From CAZVJA01 sp964626885 (lineage in GTDB: Bacteria; Planctomycetota; Planctomycetia; Planctomycetales; Planctomycetaceae), in the NCBI GenBank assembly GCA_964626885.1, contig CAZVJA010000112.1, forward strand, positions 1-15,954: a DNA stretch of 15,954 bases, in the 5' to 3' direction. Below, in pieces: positions 1 to 6,427 of the stretch (positions are counted from its first letter, which is position 1; each line of letters begins with the position of its first letter). The notes below the pieces were generated by a model, which was not told where the DNA came from, searched no databases, and saw only the letters and a list, made by a program, of their open reading frames with translations. A program made the position numbers and the translations under genes.

Positions 1-810
1 CGGCGGATTCAGTTCACGCCCGATCTGATGCCCTCGGACATCACCGGGACCGACGTCCTGCAGGACGACCCCGAGACCCGCCGGCGGACGTTTGAATTCC
101 TGCAGGGACCGCTATTTGCAAACCTGGTGCTGGCCGACGAAGTGAATCGCACCCCGCCCAAGACGCAGGCGGCCCTGCTGGAGGCGATGCAGGAGCGGCA
201 TGTGACGATCGGTTCCAATACATATCGGTTGCCCGATCCGTTCTTCGTGCTGGCCACCCGCAACCCCATCGAACAGGAAGGAACCTACCCGCTCCCCGAG
301 GCCCAGCTGGATCGGTTCATGTTTGAGATTACCGTCCGCTACCCGACCGCCGACGAAGAATTGCTGATCCTGCAGCAGACCACCTGCGGCGACGAGCCGG
401 ACCTGAGCCCGGTGCTCTCCGGCCGCGACATTCTGGCGCTGCAGGAATTGGCGCGGCGGGTTCCGGTCGGCGAACATGTGTTTGTGTACGCCCGCGATCT
501 GGTCCGGGCGACCCGCCCCGATGAACCGGAGTCGCCGGACTTTGTCCGTGAAGGCGTCGAATGGGGAGCAGGTCCGCGTGCCGGGCAATATCTCATTCTG
601 GCTGCCAAGGCCCGGGCCTTATTGCAGGGCCGGGTACACGTTTCGACCGACGACGTCAAAGCGGTCGCGCACCCGGTGCTGCGTCATCGGCTGGTGCTCA
701 CCTTCCAGGCGGAGAGCGAGAACATCACTGCCGACAAGCTCATCGACCGGCTGATCGCCCACGTCCCGCTCCCGCTGCAAGACCGCGCACGAAAGATTGC
801 GGGAGGGTGA
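1..810 (+). CDS. MoxR-family AAA+ ATPase, 3' part of gene
   Basis: The reading frame is open from base 1 to a TGA at 808-810 (269 codons), and the 5' end lies outside the window. The first visible residues (RIQFTPDLMPSDITG) match the MoxR segment that follows the Walker A region, so the P-loop is upstream of the window. Visible parts are the Walker B motif NLVLADEVNR, the PPKTQAALLEAMQE segment after it, sensor 1 in LATRNPIEQEGTYPLPEAQLDRF, and the C-terminal lid with a conserved HPVLRHR stretch. MoxR ATPases act as chaperone-like remodelling factors, often with a DUF58/VWA partner encoded just downstream. No such partner follows here: the next gene converges on this one after 15 bp. Any partner must therefore be upstream or elsewhere. 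The family call is firm; the substrate is unknown. Confidence 0.93.
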   Translation, partial: RRIQFTPDLMPSDITGTDVLQDDPETRRRTFEFLQGPLFANLVLADEVNRTPPKTQAALLEAMQERHVTIGSNTYRLPDPFFVLATRNPIEQEGTYPLPEAQLDRFMFEITVRYPTADEELLILQQTTCGDEPDLSPVLSGRDILALQELARRVPVGEHVFVYARDLVRATRPDEPESPDFVREGVEWGAGPRAGQYLILAAKARALLQGRVHVSTDDVKAVAHPVLRHRLVLTFQAESENITADKLIDRLIAHVPLPLQDRARKIAGG

Positions 811-825
811 GGCCCATTAGGGCGA

Positions 826-1326
826 TTAATTCGTCCTGCTCAGCATATATCCCCAGGCGGCGTTGCCGACCTTGGGCTTGGTGTCCTTGTCGAGCGGCAG
901 CAGGATGTCTTCGTTGAGACGCCAAAAGTACCGGAATTCTTCCGGAGCGTGCCCGTCGAGTTCGTAGACGAGCCCGTCGGGATATCCTTTGACTCCTCGA
1001 CTTTCTCGCACCACTCCCTCCGAAACTAGCCGGTCATCTCCCGCCCCGACCTGCACGCGCCCCAGCCAGTACGTGCGGGGAGTCTTTGATTCCCGGTCGC
1101 CGTAGAGCGCTACCGCCGTCTTGACTTTCTCGCAATTCGGAACGCCGACGCACGGAATGCGCCCCTGAAACACCACCAAGAGTGGGTCGCCGTGCGCGTT
1201 CTTGGCCGGCCAAGGGGGTGGAAAAACGGTCGGCTGCTTCGCGGGGGCGAAACTCCAGCAGAGCCCGGCTCCGGCTGGCAACATAACCAGCAGAGCTATC
1301 AACAGGTTCCTGCGTCGTGCTGACAT
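826..1326 (-). CDS. Small exported protein with an NlpE N-terminal-like domain
   Basis: 166 residues. The ATG at 1326 has a good ribosome site (GGGAG, complement of 1335-1339, 8 nt spacing). The N-terminus (SARRRNLLIALLVML, residues 2-16) is a signal peptide or membrane anchor. Cys23 follows it, but the preceding residues are a poor lipobox. Residues about 50-164 follow the pattern of the NlpE N-terminal domain: FQGRIPC...NC (Cys59, Cys65), a strand with TYWLGR, a later YFWRLNEDILLPLDKD (NlpE proteins have a similar 'L..LD.dGk' near this point), and a closing GYMLSR strand. NlpE is an outer-membrane lipoprotein tied to copper and envelope stress in enterobacteria. The match here is by eye and the cysteine spacing is longer than the usual CxxC, so a different small beta-barrel protein is possible. 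The gene is divergent from a LysR regulator and convergent with the MoxR gene. Confidence 0.6.
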   Translation of the reverse strand: MSARRRNLLIALLVMLPAGAGLCWSFAPAKQPTVFPPPWPAKNAHGDPLLVVFQGRIPCVGVPNCEKVKTAVALYGDRESKTPRTYWLGRVQVGAGDDRLVSEGVVRESRGVKGYPDGLVYELDGHAPEEFRYFWRLNEDILLPLDKDTKPKVGNAAWGYMLSRTN

Positions 1327-1401
1327 TTGATCATCTCCCGTTCTCGCGGCTATGTTCGGCCGAGGTCGGCGCTGGGGACTTCGGCTTATGTTCCTCGCAT
1401 C

Positions 1402-1465
1402 TTACAACGACAGCATGAGAAAGGTATAATTGTTTTCAACATATTTAATGTTGTAATTCGTTGTA
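1402..1465 (+). promoter_or_regulatory. LysR-gene promoter with clustered operator half-sites
   Basis: A perfect -10 hexamer TATAAT lies at 1425-1430. A weak -35 (CTTACA at 1401-1406, 18 nt spacer) precedes it. Overlapping the predicted start point is the inverted repeat CAACAT (1437-1442), ATTTA, ATGTTG (1448-1453). The hexamer GTTGTA occurs at 1450-1455 and again at 1460-1465, exactly 10 bp apart, and its complement TACAAC sits at 1403-1408 in the -35 region. Half-sites on one face of the helix and overlapping the promoter fit autorepression by a LysR protein and possible control of the divergent gene. That role is inferred; the repeats themselves are directly visible. Confidence 0.55.
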
Positions 1466-1471
1466 TTAACT

Positions 1472-2377
1472 GTGGAGCTCGACTACTTGGCAAATCTTTC
1501 TATCTCCACGGATCAAGTCGCCGCGTTTCTGGAGCTGGCCCGCAGGGGCAGTCTCCGACAGGCAGCGTCGGCACTGCACATTACCGAGCAGGGAGTGCGA
1601 AACCGGCTGATCGCGCTGGAACGGCAACTGGGGGCCGAGCTGTATCACAAGGCACGCGGCCGACGGATTGCTGACCCTCTCACACCCAGAGGAAGACAAT
1701 TCCTGCCGCAGGCCATGCGTTTTATGGAAGCGGCGCGCGGTCTGACCGACGCGTTCTCGGAGTCGACCGGCCTAGAAGAGATCCATGTGGCCGCCAGTCA
1801 GTATTTGATTCTGTACGTGCTGATCGCTGCGGTACGACGTTTCCACGCGGCCTATCCAAAGACGCGCGTGCGGTTAAGCAATCTCACCGAACAGGAGATC
1901 GAAGAGCGACTGCTGCGCGACGCCGACGTGGCCTTCGGGCTGGCTGCCCCTTACGACACGCCGCCGGAGTTGGAGTACCGCAATCTCTTCCCATTGGAAT
2001 GGAGTCTGATCACACCCCCTCGACATCCACTCGCCCGCAAGTCGAAGCTCACCCTCCGCGACGTCGCCGAGCAGCCGTTGATTCTCTTCGAACGCGGCTC
2101 AACCGGAAGACAACATGTCATCGACGCCTTTCAAATTGCCGGACTCTCTCCGCGTATTGAAACCGAGACGACGAATACGGAGATCATCGTCCGCATGGTG
2201 GAAGCGGGCCTTGGAGTCGCGCTGGTTCCGCTGCTCTCCAGTGGTGCCGTCACCAAAGGGAGAAAAGTGGCGGTCCGCAGCATGTCGCAGTACGTGCGGC
2301 CAATTCAGTCAGGGGTATTGAAACGCCGCGGACAGCGACTCTCTGCAACAGCCGAGGCATTCTTGACATTCCTCTGA
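1472..2377 (+). CDS. LysR-family transcriptional regulator
   Basis: 301 residues, the usual length for the family. The start is a GTG at 1472: an in-frame stop lies at 1454-1456 and no ATG is available near the N-terminus. There is no clear ribosome site, so the leader is short (about 35 nt from the predicted promoter). Residues about 13-70 form the winged helix-turn-helix (DQVAAFLELARRGSLRQAAS, then TEQGVRNRLIALERQLG). Residues about 95-300 form the effector-binding domain, including the strand LIAAVRRFHAAYPKTRVRL, the HPLARKSKLTLRDV segment, and the end VEAGLGVALVPL. The ligand cannot be told from sequence. It is divergent from the NlpE-like gene, the arrangement in which LysR proteins often control the neighbour. 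It converges with the PEP-CTERM gene after 31 bp. Confidence 0.92.
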   Translation: MELDYLANLSISTDQVAAFLELARRGSLRQAASALHITEQGVRNRLIALERQLGAELYHKARGRRIADPLTPRGRQFLPQAMRFMEAARGLTDAFSESTGLEEIHVAASQYLILYVLIAAVRRFHAAYPKTRVRLSNLTEQEIEERLLRDADVAFGLAAPYDTPPELEYRNLFPLEWSLITPPRHPLARKSKLTLRDVAEQPLILFERGSTGRQHVIDAFQIAGLSPRIETETTNTEIIVRMVEAGLGVALVPLLSSGAVTKGRKVAVRSMSQYVRPIQSGVLKRRGQRLSATAEAFLTFL

Positions 2378-2408
2378 CTGATTCCTCAAGCTCAGGGAGA
2401 GCAGGGGC

Positions 2409-3341
2409 TCACTTCCGTCGTCGAAGTCCCGCAAGTCCCAGTCCGCCCAGTAGCAGCAGACTCAAAGTGGCAGGCTCGGGATTGTGGAAGTCGACTTCGA
2501 CCATTAACAGGTCGTTGCCGCAAGAGGGCGCCCATTCGACCGATGAGATGATCATGTTTCCGAGGTAGCTCAGAGGAATCGCCAATTCGATGACAGCATG
2601 TTGACCCGTGAGGCTGTCGCGAGTGTAGATGTAGTCCGACAAGCCGAGCAGCGTTCCGCCGGTCGATTTAAATTGGGTCATCGAAGTGGGGGTCGGAATC
2701 GGATCGGGCAACCAGGTGGGATTCAGCCAGACGGAGCCCGCTTTTTGCGTGACGGTGGTAGCGAGGCCCGACACGTTGCCAGAAGAGGAGCCGCTGCTAT
2801 TCAGCACTCCGACCGTGTAGCCGGAAGAGTCGAGCTTGAAAGTTGCGCCGAGTGCGCCTTCCGTGATCGCCGCGGATGGCGCGCCTCCTGTGTGTCCGGC
2901 TCCTCCTCCCACTTCGACACCGATCGTGCCGGTCGTCGTGACGATGCGAATATCCCCAGCCGCGAATTCGCCGAAAGTGTTATCCGGGCGCTGGCCGGTC
3001 ACGACTGTGATCACGATCCGTCCGGCGTCGAGACCGACACCAAGGAACTCCGCGTCGTAGTTCTGCCCGCCGACATTAGGACCGACGAAGCCTCCGGCTC
3101 CAGCTGTGTCGGACTGATCTTCAAGGTGATAACGGAAGTTGAATCCCCCTGACGAGCCGTTGCCAGTGCTCGGGTTGGGGGAGACGCCCCACGAACTGGC
3201 GTTGCCGTCAGCGACATTGATTCCCCAGTCGGCCAATGAACCGTCAACTGAGATGTTGGCCGCGAATGTAGCAGAGTTATTGAATGATAAAGCGAAAGCT
3301 GCGACTGCAATTGCGATAGTGGACAAAAATCGCGCGTGCAT
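2409..3341 (-). CDS. PEP-CTERM sorting-domain protein
   Basis: 310 residues from an ATG at 3341, with GGGGA (complement of 3348-3352) 6 nt upstream. A Sec signal peptide runs to about residue 28 (ATFAA). Mature sequence begins near SVDGSLADWG, a 'VDG.l.DWg' start seen in some extracellular beta-sandwich domains. The middle is rich in Gly, Ser, Thr and Asn, low in Lys, and has only two Cys (one in the signal-proximal mature part is absent; the visible one is in the SCGND segment). The C-terminus has all three parts of the PEP-CTERM signal: NPEP (residues 287-290), a hydrophobic helix (LSLLLLGGLGLAGL), and RRRK as the last four residues. In known cases exosortase recognises this signal and processes the protein at the cell surface. 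No exosortase gene is in the window. The ligand or structural role is unknown. Confidence 0.9.
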   Translation of the reverse strand: MHARFLSTIAIAVAAFALSFNNSATFAANISVDGSLADWGINVADGNASSWGVSPNPSTGNGSSGGFNFRYHLEDQSDTAGAGGFVGPNVGGQNYDAEFLGVGLDAGRIVITVVTGQRPDNTFGEFAAGDIRIVTTTGTIGVEVGGGAGHTGGAPSAAITEGALGATFKLDSSGYTVGVLNSSGSSSGNVSGLATTVTQKAGSVWLNPTWLPDPIPTPTSMTQFKSTGGTLLGLSDYIYTRDSLTGQHAVIELAIPLSYLGNMIISSVEWAPSCGNDLLMVEVDFHNPEPATLSLLLLGGLGLAGLRRRK

Positions 3342-3559
3342 GGTCTATCCCCATGGGAGGCCCAAGAGTGACTTTGCAGCCGAACTCTACAAATGCTCCT
3401 GCTGCAGAATTACCATGCTAGCTATTCGCTGATTCACCCGCACCATTTCGGCTGCGTATTTTTCCTAAATTACGGGTAAACACTTAGAAGAGGCGCTTTG
3501 AGGAATAATCGGTGACCTGATTGGTTAGCGATGCTGAAGCAGTCTCGACGAGATATGAT

Positions 3560-3591
3560 GGCAGGACTCCTGCCCGAAAGGTTTTCGCAGA
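3560..3591 (+). promoter_or_regulatory. Tandem small hairpins over the dehydrogenase ribosome site
   Basis: GGCAGG (3560-3565) pairs with CCTGCC (3569-3574) across a 3-nt loop. CGAAA (3575-3579) pairs with TTTCG (3583-3587) directly after it. The only ribosome-site candidate, AAAGG (3577-3581), lies in the second hairpin, 10 nt before the ATG at 3592. A TATGAT at 3554-3559 could be a -10, but it has no good -35. Whether the hairpins affect translation is unknown. Confidence 0.3.
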
Positions 3592-4665
3592 ATGGCGCAG
3601 AAATTTCGTATCGCCGTCATTGAAGGAGACGGTATTGGTCCTGAAGTGACCCGCGAGGCGATTCGCGCCGTTGAAGCCGCCGCGCCGCGCGATGCCGCGA
3701 CCTTCGAGTGGGTCCGTTTCCCCTGGGGGACCGATTATTACTTCCAGCATGGCCGGATGGCGCCGACGGATTACCTTGACCAGTTGGCCCCGCATGATGC
3801 CCTTCTTCTCGGGGCCGTCGGGCATCCCAACGTGCAGGACCATATCACCCTGAATGGGCTGTTGCTGCCGATCCGGCGGCGGTTCGACCAGTGCGTCTGC
3901 CTTCGCCCGGCGTATCTTTATCCCGGCGTCGAAAGCCCGCTGCGGAACAAGGCCCCCGGCTCGATCGATATTCTCGTCTTCCGCGAAAATACCGAAGGGG
4001 AATATGCCAACGTCGGCGGCCGGCTATACCAGAACCGAGCCGAGGAAGTGGCGGTGCAGACCGCAGTCTTCACACGCCGAGGCTGCGAGCGGATCATCCG
4101 GGCGGCGTTTGAGAAAGCAGTGACGCGCCCCCGAAAGAAGGTCGCATCCGTCACCAAGAGCAACGCCCAGGGGTACGGCATGGTGCTTTGGGATGAAGTC
4201 TTCGCGGAGATTGCGGCAGAGTTCCCGCAGATTGAAACCGAGTCGCTCCTCGTGGACCGGGCGGTGATGGAGTTCGTTCGCAGGCCCGAATCGTTCGACG
4301 TCGTTGTGGCGAGCAACCTCTTCGGAGACATTCTCACCGATCTGGGAGCCATCATCGTCGGCAGCATGGGACTGGCAGCCAGCGCGAACATCGACCCGAC
4401 GCGGAAGAACCTGAGCATGTTCGAGCCGGTGCACGGCTCCGCTCCCGATATCACCGGCAAAGGAATCGCAAACCCGTTGGCGGCGATCCTATCGGCGGCC
4501 ATGATGCTCGAACATCTGCAACAGGAGAAGAGCGCGAAAGCGATCCATGCCGCGGTGTGCGACCTGCTGGCCGGTGGCGGACCGCGTACTCCGGATCTCG
4601 GCGGGACCGCCCGGACGGAAGAGGTGGGAGCGGCGATTGCGGAGCGGATCGCGATAGCAGGCTAA
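3592..4665 (+). CDS. Tartrate/D-malate-type dehydrogenase (isocitrate/isopropylmalate dehydrogenase family)
   Basis: 357 residues, normal family length. These enzymes oxidise a 2-hydroxy acid with NAD(P)+ and a divalent metal, usually with decarboxylation. The start IAVIEGDGIGPEV is the family signature. Subgroup clues are FPWGTDYYFQHGRMAP, LLGAVGHPNVQDHITLNG and LLLPIRRRFDQ, which resemble tartrate dehydrogenase (TtuC) and D-malate dehydrogenase (DmlA) more than LeuB. Substrate arginines are in LPIRR and the following LRP, the metal-binding aspartates in SNLFGDILTDLGA, and the cofactor loop in FEPVHGSAPDITGKGIANP. FRENTEGEYANVGG is the region that discriminates substrates. No leuC/leuD or tartrate genes are adjacent, so the true substrate (tartrate, D-malate, 3-isopropylmalate or isocitrate) is open. 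Family is certain; subgroup is likely. Confidence 0.85.
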   Translation: MAQKFRIAVIEGDGIGPEVTREAIRAVEAAAPRDAATFEWVRFPWGTDYYFQHGRMAPTDYLDQLAPHDALLLGAVGHPNVQDHITLNGLLLPIRRRFDQCVCLRPAYLYPGVESPLRNKAPGSIDILVFRENTEGEYANVGGRLYQNRAEEVAVQTAVFTRRGCERIIRAAFEKAVTRPRKKVASVTKSNAQGYGMVLWDEVFAEIAAEFPQIETESLLVDRAVMEFVRRPESFDVVVASNLFGDILTDLGAIIVGSMGLAASANIDPTRKNLSMFEPVHGSAPDITGKGIANPLAAILSAAMMLEHLQQEKSAKAIHAAVCDLLAGGGPRTPDLGGTARTEEVGAAIAERIAIAG

Positions 4666-4710
4666 GGACTGGAACGATCCAGCATTGTGGCGGTCCCACA
4701 CCAGGAATAT

Positions 4711-4841
4711 TCACCGCAGAGTGCGCAGAGGACGCGGAGAAAAAGTAGGATGGAATCTAGCAGGCGATACGTGGTTCTCGCATTTGGCATCTTTCGACCT
4801 TACTCTGCCATCCTCTGCGATCTCCGCGTTCTCTGCGGTAA
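4711..4841. repeat. Palindromic intergenic repeat built from about 9-nt CGCAGAG-type units
   Basis: The left arm (4711-4740) begins TCACCGCAGAG and continues with CGCAGAG and CGCGGAG units about 9-10 nt apart. The right arm (about 4803-4841) is its imperfect reverse complement and ends CTCTGCGGTAAA. The two arms are about 62 nt apart. I recall that repeats of this ACCGCAGAG type occur in the spacers of many environmental bacteria, including planctomycetes, but I cannot confirm copy number here. The right arm touches the ATG at 4842. It may act as an RNA hairpin between the two genes or as a remnant of a small mobile repeat. Confidence 0.75.
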
Positions 4842-6038
4842 ATGATCCTCGCCACTATCAATGTCTCCATCACGAATCACGGGTTTCCCTTGCTGCGGAT
4901 TTATCTCGACAACAACGCCACCACGCGGCCTTCGCCAGAGGTTGTTGATGAAGTCGTGCGCTGTCAGCGTGAGGCGTTCGCAAATCCCGGCAGCGCGCAT
5001 GTGGAAGGGCGGGCCGCTCGGAAAGTTCTCGAAAACGCCCGGGAGTCGATGGCGGCCATCCTCGGTGCTGATTCCGATGAAATCCTCTTCACCAGCGGCG
5101 GAACCGAGTCAATCAATCTTGCGCTCTTCGGGTTGGCGACTGGTCCACCAGGGACAATCGCATTGACGGCCGGCGAACATCCCGCAACGCTCGAAACCTG
5201 CCGCGTCCTCGAACGTCGGGGCTGGAAATTACTTTATCTACATGTCGATCGCACCGGCCGATTGATTGAAGAGCAGTTCGCATCGCTCCCTTGGCAGGAA
5301 CTTCGGCTCATCACCGTGCTCCTGGCGCACAACGAAACCGGCGTGATTCAGGATGTGCAGCCACTGGCGGAGCTTTGCCGGCAGCATGGAGTGCCGCTGC
5401 ATCTCGATGCCGTGCAGGCTGTCGGCAAGATTCCTGTCGATTTTCATGAGTTAGGAGCAACGGCGCTCAGTCTGGGGGCACACAAATTTCACGGGCCGCG
5501 CGGCGTGGGAGCGCTGTTGTTGCGCAAAGGTTCGGGGATCAGTCCGCAGTTGTTCGGCGGGCATCAGGAACGCGGCCTGCGGCCAGGTACCGAGCCGGTG
5601 GCACTCATTGCGGGAATGGCCTGGGCGCTGGAATTGTGGAATCGCGACCGGGAGAAGATCTTTCGTGAGGTAATGGAATTGAGGGACCGGTTGGAAGTGG
5701 GCCTCCGTGAGAATTGTTCGCCAGTAGTGGTGAATGGTTCGATCGAACATCGGCTGCCGAATACATTGAACATTGCGTTTCCGGGATTGGAAGGGGAAGC
5801 TTTGCTCGCGGCGTTCGATCTGGCGGGGATCGCCTGCTCACTGGGGAGCACCTGCGCGAGCGGCGCCGCGGAGCCATCACCCGCTCTCGTCGCAATGGGC
5901 TGCCCGCCGGAAGTGCTGCGCTCGTCGGTGCGGTTCAGTCTGAGTCGGGAAAACCGTGTGGAAGAAATTGATGACGCGACACGGCGAATTGAGTCCGTCG
6001 TCTCATTAATGCGGAGGAACATTGTCAACAACTGTTGA
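4842..6038 (+). CDS. nifS: Cysteine desulfurase, NifS/IscS group
   Basis: Up to 398 residues. The enzyme uses pyridoxal phosphate to take sulfur from L-cysteine for iron-sulfur clusters and other thiocofactors. The start IYLDNNATT is the typical N-terminus, followed by NPGSAHVEGR and FTSGGTESINLAL. Lys215 in SLGAHKFHGPRG is the expected cofactor lysine; His and Asp residues of LHLDAVQAVGK precede it. Cys338 in SLGSTCASGAAEPS is the likely catalytic cysteine on its mobile loop. The start is uncertain. ATG 4842 adds 16 residues not usual for the family and abuts the palindromic repeat, while TTG at 4890 would give the normal MLRIYLD start. Neither has a clear ribosome site. No iscU, iscA or suf gene is nearby, so this looks like a stand-alone desulfurase. 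Confidence 0.9.
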   Translation: MILATINVSITNHGFPLLRIYLDNNATTRPSPEVVDEVVRCQREAFANPGSAHVEGRAARKVLENARESMAAILGADSDEILFTSGGTESINLALFGLATGPPGTIALTAGEHPATLETCRVLERRGWKLLYLHVDRTGRLIEEQFASLPWQELRLITVLLAHNETGVIQDVQPLAELCRQHGVPLHLDAVQAVGKIPVDFHELGATALSLGAHKFHGPRGVGALLLRKGSGISPQLFGGHQERGLRPGTEPVALIAGMAWALELWNRDREKIFREVMELRDRLEVGLRENCSPVVVNGSIEHRLPNTLNIAFPGLEGEALLAAFDLAGIACSLGSTCASGAAEPSPALVAMGCPPEVLRSSVRFSLSRENRVEEIDDATRRIESVVSLMRRNIVNNC

Positions 6039-6072
6039 AAACTAGCGGCAGTGAGAAACAGTTTTTGACAGT
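6031..6072 (+). terminator. Stem-loop at the nifS stop codon
   Basis: ACTGTTGAAAACT (6031-6043) pairs with AGTTTTTGACAGT (6060-6072): 13 pairs including two G-U, with a 16-nt loop. The TGA stop (6036-6038) lies inside the stem. No T-run follows, so this is either a weak terminator or a 3'-end stabilising hairpin. An alternative short palindrome, TCAACA-AC-TGTTGA (6025-6038), overlaps it. Confidence 0.4.
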
Positions 6073-6252
6073 GCGAATCGACTAATCAGCGTGCCGTTGA
6101 GAAAGCCCCGTTTCGTCCACAATTTGGCCACGCAACACGCGCACGTTTTCCACAGGTCTTCAATAGAGGCCGGCCGGAAAACTCTCGACCTAAGTCTAAA
6201 ATTTCCATTGGTTTACAAATACAGTTTCTTTGCATTTCCACGGCAGGCTTCA

Positions 6253-6295
6253 TTGCTGCTAATACGACTATTCTGATATAATTCTCTTCTCAGAA
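6253..6295 (+). promoter_or_regulatory. Predicted dnaN promoter flanked by an inverted repeat
   Basis: A perfect -10 hexamer TATAAT lies at 6277-6282, with a weak -35 (TTGCTG, 6253-6258, 18 nt spacer). The -10 is enclosed by TTCTGA (6271-6276) and its complement TCAGAA (6290-6295), which could be an operator half-site pair. Transcription from here would leave a leader of about 135-140 nt before dnaN. Confidence 0.5.
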
Positions 6296-6301
6296 AAACA
6301 G

Positions 6302-6427
6302 CCTCCAGGGACGGGAGGAAACCGCATTGCACGACGCGTCTGGCCAATGCCACGGTGGGCTGTTTTCCGATCCCCTCACTCTTGATGCCGGCATGCAAAC
6401 GGAGTTCTGAAAGGCGGCTTTCCACCC
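6302..6427 (+). promoter_or_regulatory. dnaN leader with hairpin and possible 27-codon upstream ORF
   Basis: CCTCC (6302-6306) can pair with GGAGG (6314-6318). The same GGGAGG (6313-6318) is a strong ribosome site 8 nt before a TTG at 6327 that opens a 27-codon frame ending at TGA 6408-6410, 17 nt before the dnaN ATG. dnaN itself has no well-placed ribosome site (AAAGG at 6410-6414 is 13 nt away). The layout would suit coupled or regulated translation, but short chance ORFs are common. Confidence 0.3.

Larger units (their letters stand above)
6039..6427. other. Gene-free region before dnaN; weak origin-of-replication candidate
   Basis: This 389-bp gap is richer in A+T than its neighbours, most clearly at about 6195-6240 and 6260-6300. 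TTTTCCACA at 6146-6154 differs by one base from the consensus DnaA box TTATCCACA. A poorer TCGTCCACA lies at 6113-6121. The heptamer TTTCCAC recurs on the same strand at 6147-6153, 6235-6241 and 6419-6425. Origins often lie beside dnaN in bacteria, which makes the location plausible. One good box is far fewer than usual, so the evidence is weak. The region also holds the dnaN promoter and leader. Confidence 0.3.

Noticed and set aside
2598..3152. 184-codon plus-strand frame opposite the PEP-CTERM gene
   Set aside because: The opposite strand has a signal peptide and a complete PEP-CTERM signal; this frame shows only Arg/Ser-rich shadow composition.
4685..4948. Open frame across the spacer and the nifS start
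   Set aside because: Its Arg-rich start is translated repeat arm and the rest runs over the nifS gene in another frame.
6025..6038. TCAACA-AC-TGTTGA as a second binding site for the LysR protein
   Set aside because: Half-sites resemble those at 1437-1453, but spacing differs (2 versus 5-7 nt) and it lies at the end of a gene.
6091..6276. 61-codon frame in the spacer before dnaN
   Set aside because: No ribosome site and no recognisable content, and it overlaps the DnaA-box-like and promoter elements.
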